The notes under the pieces: generated by a model
What the model was told of the DNA's origin: nothing
The model's database searches: none
The model's input: only the letters and a program-made list of their open reading frames with translations
Translations under genes and position numbers: made by a program
Assembly: GCA_028342535.1 (NCBI GenBank)
Contig: JAOLWQ010000001.1
Span: 248,001-312,000 of the forward strand
Source of the DNA: Methylophilaceae bacterium
Lineage (GTDB): Bacteria > Pseudomonadota > Gammaproteobacteria > Burkholderiales > Methylophilaceae
Length of the DNA: 64,000 nt
Reading direction: 5' to 3'
Part shown: piece after piece, positions 6,762-15,825 of the stretch
Position numbering within the stretch: position 1 is the first letter of the stretch
How the letters are laid out: each line of letters begins with the position of its first letter

Positions 6762-9597
6762 TACAAAAGATTTCGGAACACCGAAAAAAACATCAGAAAA
6801 GCTCGTCGATTTAAACATTGATGGCATAAATATATCTGTTCCTGAAGGGACATCAATCATGCGCGCAGCTTCAGAAGCCGGTGTATCAGTTCCGAAATTG
6901 TGTGCCACAGATAGTTTAGATCCTTTTGGCTCATGTCGATTATGTCTCGTAGAAATAGAAGGCAAGCGAGGCTATCCAGCATCTTGTACTACTCCAGTAG
7001 AACAAGATTTAAAAGTACATACCCAAACACCAAAATTAGCTGATATTAGAAAGGGTGTGATGGAGTTATATATCTCTGATCACCCATTAGACTGTTTAAC
7101 CTGTGCCACAAATGGTGACTGCGAACTTCAAGACATGGCTGGAGCAGTTGGCTTAAGAGATGTTCGCTATGGCTATGAGGGCGAGAATCATCTGGAATCG
7201 GAAAAAGATGAATCTAACCCATATTTCACCTTTGACCCATCAAAATGTATCGTATGCTCAAGGTGTGTAAGAGCATGTGAAGAGGTTCAGGGAACATATG
7301 CTTTAACCATTGATGGAAGAGGATTTGAATCAAAAGTTTCTGCTGGAAATAAAGATTTTATGGATTCAGAATGTGTCTCTTGCGGAGCTTGTGTCCAAGC
7401 CTGCCCCACAGCAACCCTAGTAGAAAAAAGCATTATTGATCATGGACAGCCAGAAAGATCAGTAACAACAACTTGCGCATATTGTGGAGTTGGTTGCTCT
7501 TTTAATGCTGAGATGCAAGGCGAAGAAGTGGTTAGGATGACACCAAATAAGGATGGTGGAGCTAACCATGGACATTCTTGTGTAAAAGGTCGATTTGCTT
7601 GGGGATATACAACTCATAAAGATCGTATAACAACTCCGATGATTAGGAAAAGCATTAAAGACCCGTGGAAAAAAGTTTCTATGGAAGAGGCAATTAATTA
7701 TGCAGCGTCAGAAATTAAAAGAATACAAAAAAAATATGGATTTGATTCAGTAGGCGCAATTTCATCATCAAGATGCACTAATGAAGAAACTTATTTAATG
7801 CAAAAAATTGTCAGAGCAGCATACGGAAACAATAATATTGATACCTGCGCAAGAGTTTGTCACTCCCCAACAGGTTATGGATTAAAGTCTACAATAGGTG
7901 AGTCTTCTGGTACACAAAATTTTGATTCAGTTATGAAGTCAGATGTCATCATGGTAATTGGAGCAAACCCGACAGATGGCCATCCAGTATTTGCTTCACA
8001 AATGAAAAGAAGATTAAGAGAGGGCGCTAAATTAATTATTGTTGACCCAAGAGAGATAGATTTAGTTAAAAACACCCCACATGTAAAAGCAGACTTCCAT
8101 CTAAAGCTAAAGCCAGGAACTAATGTAGCAACGATAAACTCATTGGCACACGTTGTTGTTAAAGAGGGACTGCTAGATGAAGATTTTATTAAAAATAGAT
8201 GTGAATCGGAAGCGTTTAATTTTTGGAAGGATTTCATCTCAAAAGATGAAAACTCCCCTGAATTTTTAGAGTCAGAAACAGGTATTCCTGCTGATTTAGT
8301 TAGGAAAGCTGCTAGATTATTTGCACAAAAAGGTAACAGTGCAATTTATTACGGACTAGGTGTGACTGAGCATAGCCAGGGATCAACAATGGTTATGGGA
8401 ATAGCTAACCTTACAATGGCTACTGGTAATATTGGAAGGGAAGGTGTTGGTATTAATCCATTAAGAGGCCAAAATAATGTTCAAGGCGCATGTGATATGG
8501 GTTCGTTTCCACATGAATTTCCTGGATACAGACATGTATCAGATTTAGCAACAAGAAATTTATTTGAAAGCTCATGGAATACTAAATTATATGATGAGCC
8601 AGGATTAAGAATTCCGAATATGTTAGATGGTGCCATATCCGGTAAATTTAAATCAGTTTATTGCGAAGGTGAAGACATTGCACAGTCTGATCCAGATACT
8701 CAGCATGTAACACATGCTCTAGAGTCTATGGAATGTGTAATCGTACAAGATTTATTTTTAAACGAAACAGCTATGTATGCTCATGTATTTTTGCCGGGAT
8801 CATCATTTTTAGAAAAAAATGGTACCTTCACAAATGCTGAAAGAAGAATTTCTAGAGTTAGAAAAGTGATGTCACCGAAAAATGGTTATGAAGATTGGGA
8901 AATAACTCAAATGCTTTCAAATGCCTTAGGGTACCCAATGAATTATAAACATGCTAGTGAAATTATGGATGAAATTGCAGAATTAACTCCACAATTCCAA
9001 GGCGTTAGTTTTGATAAGTTAGATAAATTAGGAAGTATTCAGTGGCCTTGCAACGAACAACATAGCGAAGGTACACCTACAATGCATGTTGATGAATTTG
9101 TTCGAGGAAAAGGAAAATTCTTTATTACAGAATATATTCCTACCACTGAAAAAGTTAATAATAAATTTCCTCTTATTTTAACAACAGGTCGTATATTAGC
9201 TCATTATAATGTTGGAGCTCAGACAAGAAGGACAAATAATATAAAGTGGCATGATGAAGATTTGATTGAAATTCACCCTCATGATGCTGAAGATCGAGGA
9301 ATAAATGAACAAGATTGGGTTGGTATTAATAGTCGTGCAGGCGATACGGTTTTAAGAGCAAAAATAACTGATCGCGTTCAGCCTGGCGTTGTGTATACAA
9401 CTTTTCATCATCCAGTATCAGGTGCAAATGTAATAACAACTGATAATTCAGATTGGGCAACAAATTGCCCAGAATTTAAAGTTACAGCCGTTCAGGTAAC
9501 AAAAGTTACACAACCTTCGGATTGGCAAGAAAATTATCAAAAATTTAGTGAGAAACAAATCGATCTTGTAAAAAAGAATGAGGAAAAGGTTAATTAG
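6754..9597 (+). CDS. fdsA: NAD-dependent formate dehydrogenase alpha (catalytic) subunit FdsA
   Basis: FdsA oxidises formate to CO2 at a bis-MGD molybdenum centre. Domain order is: N-terminal [2Fe-2S] ferredoxin with CATDSLDPFGSCRLC near residue 50; a NuoG-like His/Cys cluster (HPLDCLTCATNGDC); two ferredoxin-type [4Fe-4S] motifs (CIVCSRCVRAC and CVSCGACVQACP); then the molybdopterin oxidoreductase part beginning TTCAYCGVGCSF near residue 247. The catalytic position is Cys369 in CARVCHSPT, the cysteine version of the selenocysteine seen in E. coli FdhF. The molybdopterin-binding C-terminal domain includes TGRILAHYN. It has 947 residues, normal for FdsA. The start at 6754 gives the conserved DFGTPKK N-terminus. 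Confidence 0.96.
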   Translation: MDDTKDFGTPKKTSEKLVDLNIDGINISVPEGTSIMRAASEAGVSVPKLCATDSLDPFGSCRLCLVEIEGKRGYPASCTTPVEQDLKVHTQTPKLADIRKGVMELYISDHPLDCLTCATNGDCELQDMAGAVGLRDVRYGYEGENHLESEKDESNPYFTFDPSKCIVCSRCVRACEEVQGTYALTIDGRGFESKVSAGNKDFMDSECVSCGACVQACPTATLVEKSIIDHGQPERSVTTTCAYCGVGCSFNAEMQGEEVVRMTPNKDGGANHGHSCVKGRFAWGYTTHKDRITTPMIRKSIKDPWKKVSMEEAINYAASEIKRIQKKYGFDSVGAISSSRCTNEETYLMQKIVRAAYGNNNIDTCARVCHSPTGYGLKSTIGESSGTQNFDSVMKSDVIMVIGANPTDGHPVFASQMKRRLREGAKLIIVDPREIDLVKNTPHVKADFHLKLKPGTNVATINSLAHVVVKEGLLDEDFIKNRCESEAFNFWKDFISKDENSPEFLESETGIPADLVRKAARLFAQKGNSAIYYGLGVTEHSQGSTMVMGIANLTMATGNIGREGVGINPLRGQNNVQGACDMGSFPHEFPGYRHVSDLATRNLFESSWNTKLYDEPGLRIPNMLDGAISGKFKSVYCEGEDIAQSDPDTQHVTHALESMECVIVQDLFLNETAMYAHVFLPGSSFLEKNGTFTNAERRISRVRKVMSPKNGYEDWEITQMLSNALGYPMNYKHASEIMDEIAELTPQFQGVSFDKLDKLGSIQWPCNEQHSEGTPTMHVDEFVRGKGKFFITEYIPTTEKVNNKFPLILTTGRILAHYNVGAQTRRTNNIKWHDEDLIEIHPHDAEDRGINEQDWVGINSRAGDTVLRAKITDRVQPGVVYTTFHHPVSGANVITTDNSDWATNCPEFKVTAVQVTKVTQPSDWQENYQKFSEKQIDLVKKNEEKVN

Positions 9598-9604
9598 AAT
9601 CTAA

Positions 9605-10420
9605 GTGACTCGATCTAAATTTATTCAAACAAAAAAAACTGTAACACTTGCAAAAGCCCATAAAAGTTCATCTATAAAAGATGAAGTCCAAGAAAATATA
9701 GCAGAAGAAACCCCAATTGCTCTAATTTATAATGGAATATCTCATGTTGTAATGATGGGTTCACCATCTGATTTAAAAGATTTTGCAGTAGGATTTTCTG
9801 TTACAGAAGGAATTGTAAATAATATATCTGATATATATTCAATTGAAATAAACTGCAAAGATGAGGGTATTGAGTTAAATGTTGAAATTTCTTCTGAATG
9901 CTTTGCAAAGCTAAAAGAGGTTAGAAGAAATTTAATTGGCAGAACTGGGTGTGGACTTTGTGGAGCAGAGAGCTTATCTCAGGCAATGAGAATGCCTAAA
10001 GTAGAAATTTCTAATCCACATTTTCATTCTAAGCATATTCTTAAAGCACTAAAAAACTTCTCTAATAATCAAACATTACAAAAAAAGACTGGTGCAACTC
10101 ATGCATCAGCTATATTCTCAGCAACAGGAGAGTTAAAGATAATTCGTGAGGATGTTGGACGACATATAGCTTTGGATAAATTAATAGGAGCTAGCCTTAA
10201 AAATAAAATTGACGAAAGTGATTTTGTTGTTACATCTAGTAGAGCCAGTTATGAGATGGTTCAAAAAATTGCATACTTTAATTTAAAACTTTTAGTCGCA
10301 ATTTCTGCACCAACTGGTCTAGCGATTAGGATGGCAGATAATCTTGATATTACTTTGATTGGATTTGCTAGAGAAGCAAGGTATACAATATATAGTCACA
10401 ACCAAAGAATTATAGAGTAA
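9605..10420 (+). CDS. fdhD: Formate dehydrogenase sulfurtransferase FdhD
   Basis: FdhD transfers sulfur to the molybdenum cofactor before it is inserted into formate dehydrogenase, which is essential for activity. The hallmark CGLCG motif is at Cys116-Cys119, followed by AESLSQAMR. The C-terminal half holds the conserved HASAIF segment, REDVGRHIALDKLIG and SRASYEMVQK. It has 271 residues, normal for the family. The start is GTG, seven bases after the fdsA stop, with a purine-rich stretch inside the end of fdsA. It sits between fdsA and fdsD, as in other Fds operons. Confidence 0.95.
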   Translation: MTRSKFIQTKKTVTLAKAHKSSSIKDEVQENIAEETPIALIYNGISHVVMMGSPSDLKDFAVGFSVTEGIVNNISDIYSIEINCKDEGIELNVEISSECFAKLKEVRRNLIGRTGCGLCGAESLSQAMRMPKVEISNPHFHSKHILKALKNFSNNQTLQKKTGATHASAIFSATGELKIIREDVGRHIALDKLIGASLKNKIDESDFVVTSSRASYEMVQKIAYFNLKLLVAISAPTGLAIRMADNLDITLIGFAREARYTIYSHNQRIIE

Positions 10421-10429
10421 AATTCCACA

Positions 10430-10639
10430 ATGAATAATAATTTAGTTACTATGGCCAACCAAATTGGAGGTTTTTTTAAAAGCTACCCGGATAAAGAGCA
10501 GGCTACGAAAGATATTGCTGGGCATATGAAGAAATTCTGGCCACCTATTATGCGAAAAGAAATAGCTGATTATGTTGCATCATCAAAAGAAAATTTACTG
10601 GATGATATGGTTAATGATGCAGTAAAAAAATATTTATAA
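10430..10639 (+). CDS. fdsD: Formate dehydrogenase delta subunit FdsD
   Basis: FdsD is a small protein required for assembly or stability of Fds-type formate dehydrogenase. The 69-residue product has the family's NQIGGFF segment near residue 11, a KFWPPIMR stretch in the middle and a helical C-terminus. It begins nine bases after fdhD and closes the operon. Its stop is only two bases from the convergent end of the glycosyltransferase gene. Confidence 0.9.
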   Translation: MNNNLVTMANQIGGFFKSYPDKEQATKDIAGHMKKFWPPIMRKEIADYVASSKENLLDDMVNDAVKKYL

Positions 10640-10641
10640 AG

Positions 10642-12288
10642 CTAACGATTAGTTTCTTTAGCTAGTAAAACAAAATAATTTTTATCTATTAAGCGCCTAC
10701 CTTTCCAAATTTCCCCCCACAATCTATATTCTGCTGGTATATTTTTCTCTTCAGTTAGTGATACTAATGCTAGCCTACAATCTTTATTTTCTAAATTCGG
10801 ATTAGTGCCTTTAATTCCAGAATAGTAATGTAATAAGTCGATTTGACTATCAGATAGATTGTTAACATAGACACAAGTTGAGCTCTTTATAAGTTGTTGT
10901 TTAACGTCAGTGAAAATTAGCTTGTATTCTTTACGATTATCAATAAATGGCCCCCATAGGGTTATTAATGTTACCCATACCATTGTTATCCCTAATGCCC
11001 AGTTTGAGATTGCTGATCGGTTAGTTATTTTAAATTTAATAATTGAAACTAACCATAGCGATGTTATCACTAAAGCAAATATGAAACTAAATAATTCAAA
11101 TTCAGCTACATAGTTTGAGGATTGATAAAACATACGATCATATATTATTTCAGGCATTGTAAACATCATTGCAAACCAACCTAACCAAATTAGAAAGCCA
11201 ATAAAACCAAAAATTAATATACCAAACCAATTCAAAGCGCTTGAGGTCCCTCTATTTAATCTATCAATTCCGCCAACAGCAATAAGCGATAATGGAATAG
11301 TGAATGGAATGAGGTTTGTTTGGTTGGCTTGCCCTGTAGTAGAAATTATTATTAATAAAACTGAAAAGAAAATAATTGGGATTTGTAGCTTTCTTTGACT
11401 TAATATTAATCGGTAATCTTTAGTGATAAGCCAAATTGCAAGCGGAAGAGCTGGCCAAGTAAACCATAAAACTCCCTGTAGGTGATACTTAAATAATAAC
11501 TCAGGTGAGAACTTTATTATTTTTATCCAGGATAAAAAAAGTTCTGGCTCTAGGTAGTTAAATGAATATAACCATGGACTGATTACTAGGATAGCTATAG
11601 TTGCAGATATACTAATGAATATAAAATACCTTTTATTTCTCCAATTTTTAAAAATCAGTAAAAACAAAGACGATAAAAAAATAACTACTAGAGGAATCAT
11701 TCCACCTGATAAAAATGCCACTCCTGAACCAAAGCCAAGAACCATACTGGCCCGAAAAGGCCTTCGAAAATATAATGAAAAAGCATATAGAGCCATTGTG
11801 TAACCAAGAAGTGTTGCTATTTCTGGCATTAAGCTATGAATATTTAATATTAAACCAACTGAACCTAAAAAAATTAAACCAGCTTGACGACCAAATCCTT
11901 GACCCCATAATTCTCTTGTCATCAACCCAAGACTTGTTAATGTTAAGCTAATCCATAAAATATTTGATAATCTGGCTGCATCATGCAACGTTAGTAGGGG
12001 TGAAAAAATTTTACCAAATACTGCAGCAATATAAGGATACAAAGGAGGATGCGTTATTATATTTTCACTTGCAGCCATTGGAAGAATTATATGATTATTT
12101 TGAATGATATCTAAAATAATACTAATTGAGGTCGATTCTAATGGGCGCCATGGCTCATGTCCAATTAAGCCAGTGAAGAGAAAAATTAGAGTTAATACAA
12201 AAAACAAATGTAATTTTGTTTTTTCCCCAAGATTTTTTCTTGGCGTTGACATATTTCCTTGCCAGTCGTGATCAAGATCAAATTTCAT
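10642..12288 (-). CDS. Multi-pass membrane glycosyltransferase (GT-C, ArnT/PMT-like)
   Basis: This is a predicted polytopic membrane protein of 548 residues with roughly ten or more hydrophobic segments and a soluble C-terminal domain after about residue 450. The first large loop carries HEPWRPLES and HPPLYPY, resembling the lipid-linked sugar transferase (PMT_2/ArnT) fold, which uses polyprenyl-phosphate sugars and acts on the periplasmic face. Substrate and acceptor cannot be told. The first 12 residues are hydrophilic, and an alternative start is Met13 (MSTPRKN, 12252). It lies alone between fdsD (convergent) and rpmE (same strand, separated by a terminator), so the context gives no pathway. 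Confidence 0.7.
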   Translation of the reverse strand: MKFDLDHDWQGNMSTPRKNLGEKTKLHLFFVLTLIFLFTGLIGHEPWRPLESTSISIILDIIQNNHIILPMAASENIITHPPLYPYIAAVFGKIFSPLLTLHDAARLSNILWISLTLTSLGLMTRELWGQGFGRQAGLIFLGSVGLILNIHSLMPEIATLLGYTMALYAFSLYFRRPFRASMVLGFGSGVAFLSGGMIPLVVIFLSSLFLLIFKNWRNKRYFIFISISATIAILVISPWLYSFNYLEPELFLSWIKIIKFSPELLFKYHLQGVLWFTWPALPLAIWLITKDYRLILSQRKLQIPIIFFSVLLIIISTTGQANQTNLIPFTIPLSLIAVGGIDRLNRGTSSALNWFGILIFGFIGFLIWLGWFAMMFTMPEIIYDRMFYQSSNYVAEFELFSFIFALVITSLWLVSIIKFKITNRSAISNWALGITMVWVTLITLWGPFIDNRKEYKLIFTDVKQQLIKSSTCVYVNNLSDSQIDLLHYYSGIKGTNPNLENKDCRLALVSLTEEKNIPAEYRLWGEIWKGRRLIDKNYFVLLAKETNR

Positions 12289-12306
12289 ATTAATTTAATC
12301 ATATAC

Positions 12307-12336
12307 AAAAAAAAGCAGCTTAGCTGCTTTTTTTTT
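12307..12336 (-). terminator. Rho-independent terminator after rpmE
   Basis: A GCAGC-TTA-GCTGC stem-loop is flanked by A8 and T9 runs, so it can work on both strands. On the minus strand it follows the rpmE stop by about 27 bp and precedes the glycosyltransferase start, which implies a separate promoter for that gene. Confidence 0.8.
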
Positions 12337-12363
12337 AATGCATATAATATAAAGTAAATAATT

Positions 12364-12564
12364 TTACATTCCGTATTTTTTCTTGAATTTTTCAACTCTA
12401 CCAGCTGTATCAAGAATTTTTTGTTTTCCAGTGTAAAAAGGATGACATAAAGAACAAACTTCGATAGTCATATCTTTACCAATAGTTGACTGTGTTTTAA
12501 ACTTATTACCACAACTACAGGCTACATTAATTTCTGGATAATTAGGATGTGTATCTTTTTTCAT
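12364..12564 (-). CDS. rpmE: 50S ribosomal protein L31 (zinc-binding form)
   Basis: L31 binds at the central protuberance of the large ribosomal subunit. The 66-residue sequence begins [12 protein letters not shown] and has the four zinc ligands as CSC (Cys16, Cys18) and CSLC (Cys37, Cys40), marking it as the zinc-containing paralogue. The C-terminal HPFYTGKQK and RVEKFKKKY segments are typical. It follows rho on the same strand with a 76-bp gap containing an inverted repeat, and is followed by a strong terminator. Confidence 0.96.
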   Translation of the reverse strand: MKKDTHPNYPEINVACSCGNKFKTQSTIGKDMTIEVCSLCHPFYTGKQKILDTAGRVEKFKKKYGM

Positions 12565-12600
12565 AATAATTTATAATCTTTTGAATTTAAGAACTGAATT

Positions 12601-12630
12601 ATCATTGATATTTTCAAAAAAATCAATGAT
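12601..12630. repeat. Perfect 9-bp inverted repeat between rho and rpmE
   Basis: ATCATTGAT and ATCAATGAT are exact inverse complements separated by 12 bases. The dyad lies just after the rho stop and 37 bp before the rpmE start on the minus strand. It is AT-rich and has only a modest U tract, so it is a weak terminator at best. It could be a protein-binding site or an mRNA stem controlling rpmE. Confidence 0.5.
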
Positions 12631-12640
12631 TTGTTTAGGT

Positions 12641-13897
12641 TTACTTCCTCATACTGTTAAAGAAGTCATCATTGTTTTTAGTTGATTTGACTTTGTCTAA
12701 AAGGAATTCCATTGCTTCTACATCTTCCATTGGGTAAAGTAGCTTTCTTAAAACCCAAATCTTTTGTAAAATTTCTTGAGGGATTAATAATTCTTCTCTA
12801 CGTGTACCCGACTTGTTTACATTGATTGCTGGATATGTTCTTTTTTCAGCCATTTTACGATCAAGATGAATCTCCATATTTCCAGTACCTTTAAATTCTT
12901 CGTATATCACGTCATCCATTCGAGATCCGGTATCAACTAAAGCTGTAGCAATTATCGTTAAAGAGCCACCCTCTTCAATATTTCTAGCTGCTCCAAAAAA
13001 ACGTTTTGGTTTCTGGAGCGCATTTGCATCAACGCCACCAGTCAGAACTTTTCCTGAAGAAGGTATTACTGTATTGTAAGCTCTTGCAAGTCTTGTAATT
13101 GAGTCAAGAAGAATTACAACATCTTTTTTATGCTCAATTAATCTTTTTGCTTTTTCAAGAACCATATCTGCTACTTGGACATGCCTTGTTGCTGGTTCAT
13201 CGAAGGTTGATGCAACTACTTCGCCTTTGACAGAACGGGTCATTTCTGTAACCTCTTCAGGTCTCTCATCTATTAACAAGACAATTAGAGAAACATCTGG
13301 GTGATTTGAGGTTATTGCGTGAGCAATATTTTGTAACATAACAGTTTTACCACTCTTTGGGCTTGCAACTATCAATCCCCTCTGCCCTTTTCCTATAGGA
13401 GCTATCATATCAATCACTCTACTTGTATTATTCTCCTCACCTCCTGAGTCTCTTTCAAGAGTTAGTGGTTCAGTTGGGAATAAAGGGGTGAGATTTTCGA
13501 ATAGAATTTTATTTTTTGTATTTTCTGGAGCGTCGTTATTAACTTTATCCACTTTAACTAAAGCAAAATACCGCTCACTATCTTTCGGTGTTCTAATTTC
13601 ACCCTCAATGGTGTCTCCAGTATGAAGGTTAAATCGTCTAATTTGGGATGGTGATACATAAATATCATCCGTACCAGCCAAGTATGATGCTGCAGCTGAT
13701 CTTAAAAATCCAAAACCATCCTGAAGAACTTCTAATGTGCCATCACCAAATAACGTATCGCCATTTTTTGCTTTATTTTTTAGAATCGCAAATATAAGAT
13801 CTTGTTTACGCATTCTTCCTGTATTTTCTATCTTATCTGCAATTGCTAAATCAACAATTTCAGAAACGGGTAAGTGTTTTAAGTCAGATAAATGCAT
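12641..13897 (-). CDS. rho: Transcription termination factor Rho
   Basis: Rho is the hexameric RNA-dependent ATPase that terminates transcription at C-rich unstructured sites. The ORF track starts at 13954, but the conserved N-terminus is [14 protein letters not shown], giving a start at 13897 and 418 residues, almost the same as E. coli Rho (419). The N-terminal RNA-binding domain contains DGFGFLRS near residue 65. Walker A is ASPKSGKT near residue 180, Walker B is [16 protein letters not shown], and the Q/R-loop segment [18 protein letters not shown] follows. It begins four bases after the thioredoxin stop, so the two are probably co-transcribed, as in many proteobacteria. Confidence 0.96.
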   Translation of the reverse strand: MHLSDLKHLPVSEIVDLAIADKIENTGRMRKQDLIFAILKNKAKNGDTLFGDGTLEVLQDGFGFLRSAAASYLAGTDDIYVSPSQIRRFNLHTGDTIEGEIRTPKDSERYFALVKVDKVNNDAPENTKNKILFENLTPLFPTEPLTLERDSGGEENNTSRVIDMIAPIGKGQRGLIVASPKSGKTVMLQNIAHAITSNHPDVSLIVLLIDERPEEVTEMTRSVKGEVVASTFDEPATRHVQVADMVLEKAKRLIEHKKDVVILLDSITRLARAYNTVIPSSGKVLTGGVDANALQKPKRFFGAARNIEEGGSLTIIATALVDTGSRMDDVIYEEFKGTGNMEIHLDRKMAEKRTYPAINVNKSGTRREELLIPQEILQKIWVLRKLLYPMEDVEAMEFLLDKVKSTKNNDDFFNSMRK

Positions 13898-13901
13898 ATA
13901 T

Positions 13902-14228
13902 TTATAAAATACTATCGATAAAAGCTGTAAGTTGCGATTTTGACAAGGCGCCAACTTTTGTGGCCTCTACATTTCCATTTTTAAAAATCATTAAAGTGGG
14001 AATTCCACGAACACCATATTTTTGAGGAGTTTTTTGATTGTCATCGATATTAACTTTAGATATTTTTAATTTCCCAGCATATTCAGCTGTAAGAGAATCT
14101 AAAATAGGAGCTATCATTTTGCACGGCTCACACCATGGTGCCCAGTAATCTACCAAGACTGGAATGTTTGATTTTAATACTTCTTCTTCAAAGGTTTCAT
14201 CAGTTAGATGAGAAATGGTATCACTCAT
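13902..14228 (-). CDS. trxA: Thioredoxin with WCEPC active site
   Basis: Thioredoxin is the cytoplasmic dithiol reductant for ribonucleotide reductase, peroxidases and others. The 108-residue protein has the full thioredoxin fold: buried Asp27, active site Trp32-Cys33-Glu34-Pro35-Cys36, and the cis-proline loop [11 protein letters not shown]. The residue after the first active-site cysteine is Glu instead of the nearly invariant Gly of WCGPC thioredoxins, which may change its redox potential or partner choice. It is immediately upstream of rho, the same linkage as E. coli trxA-rho, supporting the identification as the main thioredoxin. Confidence 0.93.
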   Translation of the reverse strand: MSDTISHLTDETFEEEVLKSNIPVLVDYWAPWCEPCKMIAPILDSLTAEYAGKLKISKVNIDDNQKTPQKYGVRGIPTLMIFKNGNVEATKVGALSKSQLTAFIDSIL

Positions 14229-14328
14229 ATTTTATTTAGGTACTTTTTTAAAATTTTTAGTTTGAGGTATTTAGGGTTATTGATATTTATTGCTTGAAAA
14301 CAAATGATAATGCAAAAAAATATTATAA

Positions 14329-14922
14329 TCAATATTTATTTTTAAAGCTCTCATCCAATTCAAATAAAGGAACAACTAACTTAACCCCTTTTGATGATTT
14401 AGCAATTTGAATTGCTTCATCAGCTTCTTTGTTATTAACTATACCAAGCAGATATATAACATCGTTCTCTGTCATAATTTTTACATGTAAAGGATGAACT
14501 TCATTTTTTAATTCTAGAAATAATCTTGTTTTAACATTGCTTGTAGTTATTGTATCTTTTGCTCTTTGTTTTAGTTTATTGACTTTACTAACTTCAATTT
14601 TATTATGAACTGTTTTAACATTTTCTAATTTTGACAGTACATCAGTTATTTTGTTTTTTACTTCTTCATTGGGCACTTGACCCACTATAACAATGGCTTT
14701 ATTGAAAACTGCTATATTAAAATGACTTTTTTGTTTCTGATTATCGACAATCTCTTGAACTGGAGCCCATGTCGACATAAATATTTTATTGTCCGAGATT
14801 TGGACTTCAGTTGATCTTCTATCTGCTATTGATGAAGGAATTGCCAATATCGTTGATGGAGCACATCCTACCAATTGGGTGATAAATATAATAAAAAGTA
14901 TGAAAAGCTTGTATGATTTCAT
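14329..14922 (-). CDS. BON-domain outer-membrane lipoprotein (DolP/YraP-like)
   Basis: A predicted lipoprotein of 197 residues with signal peptide and lipobox LVGC (Cys20). Two BON domains (about residues 48-115 and 120-190) resemble E. coli DolP, which binds phospholipid at the outer membrane and supports BAM function. It is divergent from rsmI across 66 bp. In many gamma- and betaproteobacteria, dolP, rsmI, yraN and diaA lie together, so the neighbourhood supports the assignment even though yraN and diaA are absent here. Confidence 0.8.
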   Translation of the reverse strand: MKSYKLFILFIIFITQLVGCAPSTILAIPSSIADRRSTEVQISDNKIFMSTWAPVQEIVDNQKQKSHFNIAVFNKAIVIVGQVPNEEVKNKITDVLSKLENVKTVHNKIEVSKVNKLKQRAKDTITTSNVKTRLFLELKNEVHPLHVKIMTENDVIYLLGIVNNKEADEAIQIAKSSKGVKLVVPLFELDESFKNKY

Positions 14923-14988
14923 TAATAATTATTATATAGCTAAAAAAATTTTTTAGAAACTAAATTAAATAAATCTTAAATATTTATT

Positions 14989-15825
14989 ATGGATACTTGT
15001 TTATATCTTGTTGCAACACCAATTGGAAATCTTGAAGATATAACTTTAAGAGCTATAGAAATATTGAAAAAAGTTGATTTAGTTGCTTGCGAAGACACAA
15101 GAACAACCAACAGATTATTGGCCCATTACGGTATTAAAAAAAAATTAATATCCTTTCATCAGCATAATGAAAAAAATAAAACTGAATTTTTAGTAAATGA
15201 ACTTTCAAATGGAAAATCAATTGCCTATACTTCTGATGCAGGAACCCCTGCCATAAGTGATCCTGGGGCCTTCTTGGTAAATCAAGCATTAAAGTTAGGC
15301 ATTAAAGTTTCACCAATACCTGGACCATCTTCGCTTGCAACAGCTTTTTCTGTATCGGGGATTGAGTCAACGCATTTTCAATTTTATGGCTTCCTCCCCA
15401 ATACAGCTAGTAAATCTAAGAAATTGCTCCAGAAGATATACAGCCAGACACTACCCACAATTATTTTTGAATCCCCTCATAGAGTTTTAAAAACTTTGTC
15501 TTTAGTGGAAAATATTTTTGGCCCTATGCATGAAATATTTATTGCCAGAGAGCTTACTAAAATCTATGAAACAATCTATAAAGATGAGGTTAAGTCTATA
15601 ATAGAGAGATTAGAAAGTCATCCTAAAGAGCAAAAGGGAGAATTTGTGATTATTTTAACTCCACCAATGAAGGAAATTGAAAATAATGAAACGATACCTA
15701 TAAATGAAGCATTAAAATTAATGATGAAGGAGTTACCTTTAAATCAATCGGTAAAACTTATTTCTTCAATATTTAAAAAAAATAAAAAGCAAGTTTATAA
15801 TCAAGCATTGGAAATAAAAAAATGA
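14989..15825 (+). CDS. rsmI: 16S rRNA (cytidine1402-2'-O)-methyltransferase
   Basis: RsmI adds the 2'-O-methyl group to C1402 of 16S rRNA, next to the N4-methylation made by RsmH (also encoded in this window). The tetrapyrrole-methylase-type fold is recognised from YLVATPIGNLEDITLRA at residues 6-22, CEDTRTTNRLL, YTSDAGTPAISDPG and PGPSSLATAFSVSG. It has 278 residues, normal for the family. The pyrC start overlaps its stop by four bases (ATGA), so the two are translationally coupled. Confidence 0.95.
   Translation: MDTCLYLVATPIGNLEDITLRAIEILKKVDLVACEDTRTTNRLLAHYGIKKKLISFHQHNEKNKTEFLVNELSNGKSIAYTSDAGTPAISDPGAFLVNQALKLGIKVSPIPGPSSLATAFSVSGIESTHFQFYGFLPNTASKSKKLLQKIYSQTLPTIIFESPHRVLKTLSLVENIFGPMHEIFIARELTKIYETIYKDEVKSIIERLESHPKEQKGEFVIILTPPMKEIENNETIPINEALKLMMKELPLNQSVKLISSIFKKNKKQVYNQALEIKK

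Noticed and set aside
10636-10664. AGCTAA/TTAGCT inverted repeat between fdsD and the glycosyltransferase as a terminator
   Set aside because: Short AT-rich stem with an 12-base loop and no T tract, lying within coding sequence of the glycosyltransferase.
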